DNA from: Loigolactobacillus jiayinensis
GTDB lineage: Bacteria; Bacillota; Bacilli; Lactobacillales; Lactobacillaceae
Reading direction: 5' to 3'
Assembly: GCF_003946445.1 (NCBI RefSeq)
Contig: NZ_RHOF01000002.1
Location: forward strand, 89,347-153,346
Length of the DNA stretch: 64,000 nt
In this document: piece after piece, positions 25,927 to 34,589 of the stretch
Position numbering within the stretch: position 1 is the stretch's first letter
How the letters are laid out: every line of letters begins with the position of its first letter
Translations under genes and position numbers: made by a program
Notes under the pieces: model-generated
Databases searched by the model: none
What the model was told of the DNA's origin: nothing
Seen by the model: the letters and a program-made list of their open reading frames with translations, nothing else

Positions 25927-28233
25927 TTAGGCTTTTTCTAGGGCGACCGTGTTGGGCATTTGTTGGCTCAAGGCGCAGTCGTGTTTTTGACAATAAATAG
26001 TCATGGGTTCACCGCTGAGTAGCGTGAACGTGGCTTCATTTTGATTGATGTCAATGCTGAGCTGGCGGCCGCGGTATTTGATCTTGAAGTTGAGCCGGAA
26101 CCAGCCAGCCGGTAAGCAAGGGTCAAAGGTTAACCCTTCCGTGCCGTAATGCATGCCCGCGAAGCCGTAAACCAGTGATAGCCAGCTGCCGCCCATGTTA
26201 GCGGCGTGGATACCGTCTTCGGAGTTACCTTGCAAGTCGGTTAGATCAGTCAGCGCCGTATCCATAAAATAGGCGTGGGCTTTGGCTGAATCGTGCTTAC
26301 GGTTAGCCAAAATACTGAAAATTGCCCGCGACAACGAGGAATCATGGGTGGTGATGCCTTCATAATAGTCGTAGTCACGGCGTAATTGGTCAATATCTTG
26401 ATCTAGTGGGAACAAGAAGTCGCTCATTAACGTGTCGGCTTGCTTGTTGACCTGATAACGGTAGAGAACCAAGGGATGATAATGCAGCAACAACGGAAAA
26501 TTAGTTGCCGGTTCGTTTTTGAGATCGAAGCGGGGCCGATTTAGCGCGTTGTCGTCCTGCAGCTTAATTTTATTTTTCTTATCATAAGGGAGATACATTT
26601 TATCAGCAGCGGCTTTAAAGGCGGCGAGCTCGTCGGCGGTCACCGCAAGCTCGGCCAATTTGTTCGGCGCAAGTTTACGTAACTCCGCGGCGTACTTAAC
26701 GGCTAAGCGTAAATTGTGCTGCGCCATGCGGTTGGTGTAGTAATTATTGTCGATCAGCGCTGTGTATTCATCAGGGCCGGTAACGCGGTTGATGACGAAA
26801 TGGCCAGCTTGTGCGCCGTGCTCGGCGTAATTACCGTAAGCCAGCCAAAAGCGCGCTGTTTCTAAAATGAGTTCGAAGCCAGCCTTGATCAAAAAGTCAG
26901 TATCGGCGGTGGCTTGGATATATTGGTCGGTGGCGTAGGCAATATCCGCGTCGATATGGATCTGCGCTGTGCCGGCGGGGAAATAAGCGCTGGCTTCTTG
27001 CCCGTTGATCGTTCGCCAAGGGAAAAGCACGCCTGACTTGACCGCCATTTCGCGAGCGCGCTGACCAGCTTCATTTAAGGTTTCATAACGGAAACCAAGC
27101 AAGGCTTTGGCGATTTGCGGCTGCGTATAAATGAAGAACGGTAACATGTACATTTCCGTGTCCCAGAAATAATGACCTTCATAACCGCTGCCAGTGAGGC
27201 CTTTTGCCGGGATGTCGGTAAGGTGGTCACGGCCGGCTGCTTGGTAGAGATGAAATAGATTGAAGCGAATGCCTTTTTGTAAAACAGGGTCGCCTTCAAT
27301 GATAACATCGCTATCTTGCCAAAAATCGTGTGCCCGCGCGGCGGATGCGGCAAAAAGATCAGCAAAAGTTTGATTTTTCAAGTGCGCTAGTGATTTTTCA
27401 ATGTAGTTGGCTTGATTTAGTTTGAAGGACATTAGATTGTGGATCTCGCCTAAGGAATAGCCAAAGGTAAACTGGGCGCTGCGATCAGGCGTGAGTTCAA
27501 GCTTGATCGTGTAGTTAGGCACCTCGGCATGGGCGTTGAGCTGAACGCGCGGATCGCTGCCCAAGTATTGCATGGTCATCAGTAGACTCAGCTGGCTTTT
27601 TTGTGTGCTGAATTGCATCGTTGGCGCTGCTGCAGGGAGATACGTTTGTTGCAACACGTTATCGCGCTGGGCCCGGCGCACATCGTTGTTGTCCCGCGGA
27701 ATCTGCTGGTTAACGTAGGCGTGTTGCTTGATGATCGTTAATGGGCCGCTGAAGTTTAACGCGCGCACATCGTAAAGAATAACGTAGACATGGCGCTCAG
27801 CCTGTGAGGCAAAGGATTCCATGGTCAGCGTGAATTGTTTATCCGTTGGGGTGGTGACGTGGAAGGTTTCCAGTAATAAGCCAGTGGACATATCCCACGT
27901 TTTGTCGGTCATTTCAACTTGATAGGGTGTTTCGTCGGAACGAACGCCGTCAACACTGAAAATCAGATAGCGCGGATCAGGGAGCTCGCAGATCGTCTGG
28001 TTACTGTCAGCGTAGCCGAAGTACGCTTCGCCGTAGTGAATCGGGCTGAGATCATAGAAGCCATTAACAAAAAGCCCAGGATTGCCGGGGTAGGCGGGTG
28101 AATTGCCCTGCAGCGGGTTACTGGCGCGAACGCCAAGGTGGCCATTACCCTGCGCATAAATCGTTTCAACAAAGCTTTGTTTTCTGCTTTTAAGTTGTTG
28201 TAAATGAATCTGATATTGTTCATGAACCGACAT
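25927..28233 (-). CDS. GH65 phosphorylase, maltose-phosphorylase-like
   Basis: A 768-aa GH65 enzyme, close in length to the 754-aa L. brevis maltose phosphorylase. The N-terminal sandwich begins IYAQGNGHLGVRASNPLQ; the catalytic acid is Glu489 in VTGPDEYTALIDNNYYTN, near the known Glu487 of the L. brevis enzyme. The phosphate site is THDSSLSRAIFS at about 630. Cleavage of an alpha-glucoside with phosphate gives glucose and beta-glucose 1-phosphate for PgmB. AGGAGGAA before the ATG at 28233 excludes the upstream extension. No dedicated sugar transporter lies nearby. Maltose specificity is a reasonable guess, not shown. Confidence 0.88.
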   Translation of the reverse strand: MSVHEQYQIHLQQLKSRKQSFVETIYAQGNGHLGVRASNPLQGNSPAYPGNPGLFVNGFYDLSPIHYGEAYFGYADSNQTICELPDPRYLIFSVDGVRSDETPYQVEMTDKTWDMSTGLLLETFHVTTPTDKQFTLTMESFASQAERHVYVILYDVRALNFSGPLTIIKQHAYVNQQIPRDNNDVRRAQRDNVLQQTYLPAAAPTMQFSTQKSQLSLLMTMQYLGSDPRVQLNAHAEVPNYTIKLELTPDRSAQFTFGYSLGEIHNLMSFKLNQANYIEKSLAHLKNQTFADLFAASAARAHDFWQDSDVIIEGDPVLQKGIRFNLFHLYQAAGRDHLTDIPAKGLTGSGYEGHYFWDTEMYMLPFFIYTQPQIAKALLGFRYETLNEAGQRAREMAVKSGVLFPWRTINGQEASAYFPAGTAQIHIDADIAYATDQYIQATADTDFLIKAGFELILETARFWLAYGNYAEHGAQAGHFVINRVTGPDEYTALIDNNYYTNRMAQHNLRLAVKYAAELRKLAPNKLAELAVTADELAAFKAAADKMYLPYDKKNKIKLQDDNALNRPRFDLKNEPATNFPLLLHYHPLVLYRYQVNKQADTLMSDFLFPLDQDIDQLRRDYDYYEGITTHDSSLSRAIFSILANRKHDSAKAHAYFMDTALTDLTDLQGNSEDGIHAANMGGSWLSLVYGFAGMHYGTEGLTFDPCLPAGWFRLNFKIKYRGRQLSIDINQNEATFTLLSGEPMTIYCQKHDCALSQQMPNTVALEKA

Positions 28234-28293
28234 AAAATTCCTCCTAACTTGTTGGTTTAATTCTAACACGGTCAGGTGGAACAAGCGTCTAAT

Positions 28294-28995
28294 TTACTTA
28301 GGGTGCGGCAGGTGAAAGGGGTGGTGGGCAAAGCTAGCGGCGAAAAAGGTGGCACTGAGTTGGGTGAACGCAGCTGGCGTTAATGGGGCTGCTGAATAAA
28401 GATAAGCGCGTTTTCTAGCGCGCTTGAAAATCGGCGTTAAGCCTGGCTGTGCAGCGTTTTGCACTAACAACTGTGGCTTGGTGGTGGCCTGCGCCCATTT
28501 TTGGCTGGCGAGGAAATTAGTAGCGGCGCTGGCGGCACTAATTAAATGGGAGCGGCGCAGTAACTCGAGGGCGACGCTGCCACCAAAGCCGTCACCGCAG
28601 ACGCCGATGTGCTGCGGCTGAATGTGTGCTTGTAAGTGGGCGCTGTTGACTTGCTGCGGCGCGAGCAGGCGTTCAATGACGAGCAGACTTTGTTTCACGG
28701 CTTGCTTGTTGGCGGCGACCAGTTGGGGTTGGCCGGCTAGCCAATGGGAGTAGTCGGTGGGCGTGGGGGCAGTGTGCGCAGGTAATTGCAATTGGCAGAC
28801 AATATTGCCGGCAGTGGCCAAGCTTGCGCCACAGCTAGCCGGCAAATTTAGCGTTAAGATCAAGGGAAATTGACCCACTGCGATCGGCGTTTTGGCACCT
28901 GCTTTTTGCGCTGGATAATAGGCGCGCCACGGGCAGTGAACCTGCTGATCAAGTTGGGGCAACGCGTAAAATGAATCCAAATAACCGACTAGCAT
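28294..28995 (-). CDS. Alpha/beta-hydrolase-fold protein with altered nucleophile elbow
   Basis: A 233-aa protein resembling dienelactone-hydrolase/BAAT-type alpha/beta hydrolases. The putative elbow reads IGVCGDGFGGSVALELL, where active members have G-x-S-x-G-G; here the Ser position is Gly. A C-terminal His cluster (FAHHPFHLPH) may hold the triad His. The start at 28995 is set by AAGGAAGG 5 bp upstream; the frame is open 27 codons further, but without a ribosome site. It lies downstream of no obvious partner and divergent from the GNAT pair. It could be an inactive relative or a binding protein; function unknown. Confidence 0.55.
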   Translation of the reverse strand: MLVGYLDSFYALPQLDQQVHCPWRAYYPAQKAGAKTPIAVGQFPLILTLNLPASCGASLATAGNIVCQLQLPAHTAPTPTDYSHWLAGQPQLVAANKQAVKQSLLVIERLLAPQQVNSAHLQAHIQPQHIGVCGDGFGGSVALELLRRSHLISAASAATNFLASQKWAQATTKPQLLVQNAAQPGLTPIFKRARKRAYLYSAAPLTPAAFTQLSATFFAASFAHHPFHLPHPK

Positions 28996-29089
28996 AGGCG
29001 CCTTCCTTATTTTAATTAAATTTATAGCGGGTATATAATGTTGATAATCAAAGTGCTGCGGCACAAATTTTAACACGGGGGTGTCGTGG

Positions 29090-29618
29090 ATGACGACAAC
29101 TTATTTACGCCAAGCAAAGGCGGCTGATCTACCAGCCATTATGCAAATTATAGCGGAAGCAAAAGCCTATTTAAAGCAACAAAAAATTGATCAGTGGCAA
29201 TCTGGTTATCCGGGCAAAAACGATATGGCAGCCGATGTGGCGGCAGGCCTAAATTACGTGATGCTCCGTGATGGCGAGCTTGTCGGGACAGCGTCGTTAC
29301 ATCAAGGGCGCGATGAAGATTATCAGGTGATCCAAGGTCGCTGGCGTGGTGCCTTGGAGCAAACGTACACCTCGATCCACCGCATGGGCGTAGCCGCCGG
29401 TTATCGCGGCCAGCATTTGTCGGAAAGTTTGATCACCAATTTGTTGACCTTATCGGTGCAATTAGGCTACACGGACGTACGGCGTCGATACGCATCCAGA
29501 AAATAAGGTCATGCAACATGTGCTCGCGCAATGCGGCTTTGACTATCGGGGCATCGTGCACTACGCCAGCATGCCGCAACAGCCGCTGTATGCCTATCAA
29601 TTGCAATTAAACGATTAG
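29090..29618 (+). pseudogene. GNAT acetyltransferase, copy 1, frameshifted
   Basis: This copy of a tandem GNAT pair matches copy 2 (29825-30352) closely through residue 130 and then shifts frame near 29482. Copy 1 reads CGGCGTCGAT where copy 2 reads CGGATCGAT, one extra base, so the original frame ends in RRYASRK and stops at 29506. The other frame continues with DTHPENKVMQHVLAQCGFDY and ends QLQLND at 29618, as in copy 2. The acetyl-CoA loop VAAGYRGQHLSE is intact; the lost part forms the last strands. A truncated 138-residue product is possible. The ATG follows GGGGGTG. Confidence 0.85.
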
Positions 29619-29824
29619 AATGGGATCAAAAATAAAGCCTGAGCAGCGCCTTGTTGGGCTAAAATTAAGCTTGTATGAGAATTAGTTATGAGTTACATAA
29701 GAACCAGCACTTTTTGCTTGAAATTTATGGTGTAAATGATAATAATAGTCAAATGCAGAATTTCACGTCAATTTACCCTGTAAAATGACGGAGCGCACAA
29801 ATTTTAGCACAGGGGGCGTCGCAC

Positions 29825-30352
29825 ATGACGACAACTTATTTACGCCAAGCAAAGGCGGCTGATCTACCAGCCATTATGCAAATTATAGCGGAAGCAAAAG
29901 CTTATTTAAAGCAACAAAAGGTGGACCAGTGGCAACATGGCTACCCAGAACAAAACGATATGGCAACGGACGTGGCGGCAGGCCTAAATTACGTTATGCT
30001 CCGTGATGGCGTGATCGTCGGCACAGCGTCATTGTTGCAAGGAATCGACGACAACTATAAGGTGATCGAACAAGGCAGCTGGCTTGGTGCCGCTGACCAA
30101 ACGTACACCTCGATTCATCGGATCGCGGTGGCGGCAGGCTATCGCGGCCAACATTTATCTGAAACGTTGATCACGAACTTGTTAACTTTATCGGTGCAAT
30201 TAGGCTACACGGATGTGCGGATCGATACGCATCCAGAAAACGTCGGCATGCAACACGTGATCAAGCAAAATGGCTTCGATTATCGCGGCATTATCTACAT
30301 GCACGAACCTAAGGAACCGCGCTACGCTTACCAATTACAATTAAATGATTAA
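29825..30352 (+). CDS. GNAT family N-acetyltransferase, copy 2
   Basis: An intact 175-aa acetyltransferase using acetyl-CoA; acceptor unknown. Motif A is RIAVAAGYRGQHLSETLITN and motif B includes IDTHPENVGMQHVIKQNGF, the conserved N-x-x-M-x-x-x-x-x-x-x-G-F signature. The start ATG lies 8 bp after AGGGGGCG. The duplication with copy 1 includes about 30 bp upstream (GCACAAATTTTA shared), so the ribosome site was copied too. Only this copy remains full length. Confidence 0.85.
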   Translation: MTTTYLRQAKAADLPAIMQIIAEAKAYLKQQKVDQWQHGYPEQNDMATDVAAGLNYVMLRDGVIVGTASLLQGIDDNYKVIEQGSWLGAADQTYTSIHRIAVAAGYRGQHLSETLITNLLTLSVQLGYTDVRIDTHPENVGMQHVIKQNGFDYRGIIYMHEPKEPRYAYQLQLND

Positions 30353-30359
30353 AACGCAA

Positions 30360-30390
30360 AACCAGTAGCTCAAGCGGCGCTGGTTTTTTT
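30360..30390 (+). terminator. Intrinsic terminator of the GNAT gene
   Basis: AACCAG (30360-30365) pairs with CTGGTT (30380-30385) and runs into a T-tract. Confidence 0.7.
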
Positions 30391-30475
30391 TGTCGCGCAG
30401 AACTTAATTTAAACGTAAGGACTATATGGTAGACTACACTGTATATTGTAAAACATGAAAATAAGAGATGATAAA

Positions 30476-31570
30476 ATGGGCAAATTAAAACGCTGGTGGC
30501 CGCTGCTACTGATCTTGGTTGGCGGCTTGTTGGTGCTGGGCACCCGCTATGCCGCGCCGCTATATCGGCAGTCGATCATGCAAGTCACCGCAAGCCGTGT
30601 GACGGAAGCCACGAAAACCAGCGATGAATTCAAAAATAGTGATAAGCAGTACACGCAGTATTTAACCGGGCGGCTATTAAACGGTCAACGCCGCGGCCAC
30701 ACGGTGCACGTTAAAAATACGTACTCGGCGTCAGGCGCTATGGATGAAAAATATAGCGTGGGCGAGCAAGTTTTTATCAGCCACACGAGTAAAAATATTT
30801 TGATCAAAGGCTTGAAACGCGACACGGTTATGCTGGCGCTGTTGTGGTTAGCTGTCGTTTTGTTGGTGGTGATGCTGCACCGCGCTGGCTTGATGGCGTT
30901 ATTGAGCGTGGCGCTGAATTTGGTGATTTTCTTCTTGGCGATCGAAATTGATCTCGCTCGCCGCAGTGACGGCTTTCTTTGGCTGTTCGGCGGATTAGCG
31001 CTGATTTTTGCTGCGTTGACGCTGTGGCTGATTCTTGGACCAACCAAGCAAATGCTGATCACTTTTGCCGCTACCGTCACCGGAACGGCGCTATCAATAG
31101 GATTAAGCGCGCTTGTTTTGGCGCTGACTCACCACAACGGCATCTATTACGAGACCATGGCCTACGTGACCCAAGTGGCACCACAACCGTTATTTCTCGC
31201 GGCGACCTTGCTAGGCTCGCTGGGGGCCGTGATGGACGAATCAACGGATATTGTCGCCACTTTGTTTGAGCTAAGGGACGACAAACCAACGATCAGCGCG
31301 CTTGAATTGTTTCAAGCGGGCCGCCAAGTTGGTACCGCCATTATGGGACCGCTGATCAACGTTTTGCTGCTGATTTTTATCGCCGAAACGATGCCGATCG
31401 CTTTACTACTACTGAAAAATGGGAACAGCTGGGGCTATACTTTCTCGATGACGATGTCTTTAGGCATGGCGCAAAGCTTGATCAGCGGCATTGGTATCGT
31501 CCTGGCCATTCCAGTGGTCAGCTTCTTGGCGAGTCGGTTATTGGTGACGAAAGCAGGTGTAAGTAAATGA
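30476..31570 (+). CDS. YibE/F family membrane protein (YibE-like)
   Basis: A 364-aa membrane protein: one N-terminal helix (LLLILVGGLLVLGTRY), an extracytoplasmic domain of about 100 residues, then seven or so helices. The conserved block LLGSLGAVMDESTDIVATLFEL (split here after residue DES) and the FQAGRQVGTAIMGPLINVL segment identify YibE/F, a family of unknown function. The ATG at 30476 has AAGAGATGAT upstream and is preferred to the ATG at 30455, which has none. It overlaps the next gene by ATGA, so the pair probably forms one complex. Confidence 0.83.
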   Translation: MGKLKRWWPLLLILVGGLLVLGTRYAAPLYRQSIMQVTASRVTEATKTSDEFKNSDKQYTQYLTGRLLNGQRRGHTVHVKNTYSASGAMDEKYSVGEQVFISHTSKNILIKGLKRDTVMLALLWLAVVLLVVMLHRAGLMALLSVALNLVIFFLAIEIDLARRSDGFLWLFGGLALIFAALTLWLILGPTKQMLITFAATVTGTALSIGLSALVLALTHHNGIYYETMAYVTQVAPQPLFLAATLLGSLGAVMDESTDIVATLFELRDDKPTISALELFQAGRQVGTAIMGPLINVLLLIFIAETMPIALLLLKNGNSWGYTFSMTMSLGMAQSLISGIGIVLAIPVVSFLASRLLVTKAGVSK

Positions 31571-32331
31571 GTACGATCATGGCGTTAAGTTTAGTGCTGT
31601 TGGCGGTGATGGTGCTGGTCGGTGGCCGCAAAGGGGCGCTGGCGTTTCTTAGTTTATGGTTGAATTTTGGTTGTCTTTTTTTGGCGATCGTGTTGGTCTC
31701 ACTTAATTTTTCGCCAATTATGGTGGCGTTGATCTTAGGTATTTTGATGCTGGCGCTGATTATTTTTGTTGGCCAGGATGACTTAATGACCACGCAAACC
31801 GCCTTTTTCGCCGCCGTTTTAGTGCTATTGATTCTATTGGTGCTGATCGTGCCAGTGGAGCATTGGGCGGCGGTGCAAGGTTTCGGCATGGAAGACAGCG
31901 ACGAGTTGGAAGGCTTGTCGCTACTAGTCGGCGTTAACTTTGTCAAAGTATCGATCGCCACCGCCGTGTTAAGTACGCTAGGGGCGATCGCCGAAGCGGC
32001 CATGGCAATTTCCGCGGGACTCAGTGAATTGATCCAGCAGCACCCCACAATCGAAACCCGGGCACTGTTCACCGCCGGCATGCACGTCGGCCAACAAATC
32101 ATCGGCACCACCTTCAACACCTTATTCTTCGGCTTCTTCGGCGGCTTCCTCGGCCTGTTTATCTGGTTCGGTGACCTGAAATATTCATTTGGCGAACTAC
32201 TAAATAACAAGGTGCTGGACGCGGAATTAATTTTGGTGCTATTTTCACTGATCAGCGTCATTTTAACAGTGCCAATGACGACATGGGTCATGACCAAGCG
32301 CCTGCAAATTTCGCGAAAAAAGACAGCCTGA
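31567..32331 (+). CDS. YibE/F family membrane protein (YibF-like)
   Basis: A 254-aa all-helical partner of the preceding gene, with about six to seven membrane segments. It shares the YibE/F core LSTLGAIAEAAMAISAGLSE and FTAGMHVGQQIIGTTFNTL, corresponding to the blocks seen in its neighbour but without the outer N-terminal domain. The ATG overlaps the upstream stop. In Firmicutes these two genes are usually found as a pair; transport has been proposed but not established. Its end is followed by a block of structured repeats rather than a clear terminator. Confidence 0.83.
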   Translation: MSTIMALSLVLLAVMVLVGGRKGALAFLSLWLNFGCLFLAIVLVSLNFSPIMVALILGILMLALIIFVGQDDLMTTQTAFFAAVLVLLILLVLIVPVEHWAAVQGFGMEDSDELEGLSLLVGVNFVKVSIATAVLSTLGAIAEAAMAISAGLSELIQQHPTIETRALFTAGMHVGQQIIGTTFNTLFFGFFGGFLGLFIWFGDLKYSFGELLNNKVLDAELILVLFSLISVILTVPMTTWVMTKRLQISRKKTA

Positions 32332-32345
32332 TATGATATTATGGA

Positions 32346-32850
32346 GAGTGTTTGAACAAGCAGAGTGTTTGAACAAGCGGGTAGATTTTGAGCATAGCCT
32401 AGCAAGACAATAAGCAGCACGAAGTGATGCGTTTGCCTTGCGTAGCTAAGCGCAGAAATCTGCTTGTTCAAACACGTTTCGGCTGGCATGCTCAAAACAA
32501 GCGCTTAGATTTTGAGCATAGCCTACTACTTCGCAATAGTGGATGATTTTCGTACCGAAAATCTTATATGCTACGGACGTTGACCATTCTTGTGGCAAAA
32601 AACTTGCCGCAAGAAACATGGCAGCAGGGCAATAAGACACACGAAGTGGGTCGTTTGACCTGCGTAGCTAGGCGCAGAAATCTGCTTGTTCAAACACGTT
32701 TCAGTTGGCATGCTCGAACATAAAGTAACCCGCAAGCAAGTCTAAAATAGAAGTACAAAAAAGCGCGGTGGCAAGGGCAATAAGCAGCACGAAGTGGGTC
32801 GTTTGCCTTGCGTAGCTATGTGGAAGTTTCTGCATGTTCAAACATATAAT
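32346..32850. repeat. Array of three intergenic repeat units (A, B, C) with inverted repeats
   Basis: This non-coding stretch between the YibF-like and lipoprotein genes holds three related units (cores about 32408-32475, 32630-32698 and 32778-32845). Shared core: CACGAAGTG, then CGTTTGCCTTGCGTAGCTA, then TTCTGC/TCTGC and TGTTCAAACA. Unit A is framed by a perfect 16-bp inverted repeat (GTGTTTGAACAAGCAG at 32348-32363, complement at 32460-32475) interleaved with TTTTGAGCAT/ATGCTCAAAA (32386-32395, 32488-32497). The TAGATTTTGAGCATAGCCTA segment recurs directly at 32382 and 32506. Unit B carries an inserted element. In reverse complement the core matches the family at 40.9 and 42.8-43.4 kb. No gene is seen here. 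Confidence 0.75.
32526..32623 (+). other. Inserted 98-nt two-hairpin element, copy 1
   Basis: Relative to unit A, unit B has this block inserted after CTA. It contains GATTTTCG-TAC-CGAAAATC (hairpin), then TATAT, then CGGACGTTGACCATT, then a second hairpin CTTGTGGCAA/TTGCCGCAAG, and ends AACATGGCA. CCAT and ATGG on either side of the second hairpin can pair to close it. The copy at 43164-43270 keeps the linker and both ends but has different hairpin sequences. No open frame of note; no target-site duplication visible. Confidence 0.6.
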
Positions 32851-32899
32851 AATAGAAGTGAAAGAAAGTCACGCAACCGCGGCACAGGAGGGCGATACG

Positions 32900-33502
32900 A
32901 TGACACGTTGGTTTTTAGGGATGGCATTATTGGTGGTAGTTGGTGGGCTTGGTGGCTGCGGTCAGGATAGTCTGCGTAAGGAGCGAGCGGCGCTGGCATC
33001 ATCTTCAGCGCGCTTGGATAGTCGCGAAAGCGTGCTGGATGCGCGGGAGAGTTCGTTGGATCGTGTGCGCGCTAGTTCAGAATCGGAATCGGTGGCGGAG
33101 TCAGAATCCAAGGAAGAGGCCGAATCATCGTCGCAGGAAAAGGCTGATAGTCAGGCGGAATCAACTAGTGCGAAGCTAAAAAGCCAAGCAGACTCGACCA
33201 GCGCTGAATTAAGTCGGCAAGCTGAATCGGTTAGTTCCGCGGCGGAATCGGTTAGTCAAAACCAAATCAACTCGCCGGTGCAGGCGGTTGACTGGGTGAT
33301 CCAGCAGCGCGGTGAGCAAGATAGTAAGGGTAAAATCACTTGGCAAGCTGGCGCGGCCGGCGACAAAGATGGGCAGCAGTATTTTGCCGTTCAAGGTAAG
33401 CGTGAGGACAATAAAGACGACGCAGCGCTAGACTTGCTCGTTGTTGGCACTGGCGAGATCGTTGCCCGTGATTCTGCGGCGGGCAAGGCGCTGACCGAAT
33501 AA
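32900..33502 (+). CDS. Serine-rich lipoprotein
   Basis: A 200-aa exported lipoprotein. The signal peptide MTRWFLGMALLVVVGGLGGC ends in the lipobox LGGC, so the mature protein starts at Cys20 and is lipid-anchored outside. Residues 22-130 are a charged, Ser/Glu/Ala-rich stretch with heptad-like repeats (DSRESVLDARESSLD; AESTSAKLKSQADSTSAELS), likely an extended coiled coil. The last 70 residues (AVDWVIQQRGEQDSKGKITW onward) form a small globular domain of unknown type. AGGAGGG precedes the ATG. A TATAAT at 32846-32851, at the edge of the repeat array, may be its -10 box. Confidence 0.8.
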   Translation: MTRWFLGMALLVVVGGLGGCGQDSLRKERAALASSSARLDSRESVLDARESSLDRVRASSESESVAESESKEEAESSSQEKADSQAESTSAKLKSQADSTSAELSRQAESVSSAAESVSQNQINSPVQAVDWVIQQRGEQDSKGKITWQAGAAGDKDGQQYFAVQGKREDNKDDAALDLLVVGTGEIVARDSAAGKALTE

Positions 33503-33515
33503 ATGGGGTGACGAA

Positions 33516-34574
33516 ATGGATCCAGTAATTTGGCTATCTGGCGGCGCTGCCTTAGTGATGTTAGCGGTATTTCTGCTTAGTTATTGGCGGGAACGGCGAC
33601 GCTTGCTCAACGGTATCTGGCTCAATGGCTTCATTATTTGCGCGGGTGCGTGGTTGCTGATCGTGGCGGTGAGCAGCGGCCAAATGTGGCTACTGCTGCC
33701 GGTGCTGGCTTTAGGGGTGACGCTAATTCTCACCTTTGGGCTCGGGCTCTACGCTGTGATTATTTTCCTGTTGCATAATGCGCGGCAGGTGTGGCGGCGA
33801 GAAAGCCACTCATTAGCCAATTTGCTGGGGCTACTTTTAGCGTTGGCCCTGAGCGCGTACGTTGTTTGGCAGGGGTTGGTGCTGTGGGGCGTGATTCCGT
33901 CGCCGCTGGTGCTGTTGTTCAGCTTCATGCCGGCATTGTTGGTTTATGGCTTCTTGAATGCGTGGAATTATCTGACGATTTCGTTGGTGTATCAGCTGCA
34001 GCGGCCGCGTTATCGGCAGCAGGCGATCGTGGTGCTGGGCGCGGGCTTGATCGATGGGCAGCGCGTTTCTGGCTTGTTGGCGGGGCGGATCAAGCGTGGT
34101 GTCGACTTTTATCGTCAGCAGATCGCTAAAGGTGGCCCCGCGCCAGTATTGGTTTTTAGTGGCGGGCAGGGCAGCGATGAGCGCTTGCCTGAGGCGGTGG
34201 CGATGCAGCAGTACGCGGTTAGCGAACTCGGCGTGCCCGTCACGGATACCGCCGTGGAGTCGCAGTCCGTCAATACGTTAGAAAATATGCGCTTTTCAGC
34301 GCGCTTGATCGAGCAGCGTTTCGGCGCTGACTATCGGGCCATTTTCGTGTCCAACGGTTACCATATTTTTCGTGCTGGGTTAGTTGCGCGGCAGGCTGGT
34401 TTCAATGCTAATGGGATCGGCGCGCGGACGGCCGGTTATTTTCGGCCAACTGCTTGGTTGCGCGAGTTTGCGGCGATCATGGTGATGCACAAGCGGCTGC
34501 ATTTAATTGTGGCTGGTATTTTTGTGGCCGTGGCGGTGGTCCAAGCTGTTGCGGCGGTTATTGGCTTGCTTTAA
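33516..34574 (+). CDS. YdcF family membrane protein (DUF218)
   Basis: A 352-aa protein with five helices in the first 165 residues, a DUF218/YdcF domain at about 170-310 and a final helix. The domain shows VVLGAGLIDGQRVSGLLAGR, VFSGGQGSDERLPEA and the SVNTLENMRFS block, whose Asn and Glu residues are conserved in SanA/YdcF proteins. Relatives affect envelope integrity (SanA, ElyC) and the fold binds S-adenosylmethionine-like ligands in YdcF; the reaction is unknown. It is 13 bp after the lipoprotein gene and probably cotranscribed. Confidence 0.85.
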   Translation: MDPVIWLSGGAALVMLAVFLLSYWRERRRLLNGIWLNGFIICAGAWLLIVAVSSGQMWLLLPVLALGVTLILTFGLGLYAVIIFLLHNARQVWRRESHSLANLLGLLLALALSAYVVWQGLVLWGVIPSPLVLLFSFMPALLVYGFLNAWNYLTISLVYQLQRPRYRQQAIVVLGAGLIDGQRVSGLLAGRIKRGVDFYRQQIAKGGPAPVLVFSGGQGSDERLPEAVAMQQYAVSELGVPVTDTAVESQSVNTLENMRFSARLIEQRFGADYRAIFVSNGYHIFRAGLVARQAGFNANGIGARTAGYFRPTAWLREFAAIMVMHKRLHLIVAGIFVAVAVVQAVAAVIGLL

Positions 34575-34589
34575 AGATGAGAGGATGAA

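Noticed and set aside
31518..32495. Long open frame on the minus strand opposite the YibF-like gene
   Set aside because: It is fully antisense to a well-supported membrane gene, has a low-complexity Ser/Thr/Pro/Lys composition and no ribosome site; it mirrors the hydrophobic codons of the real gene.
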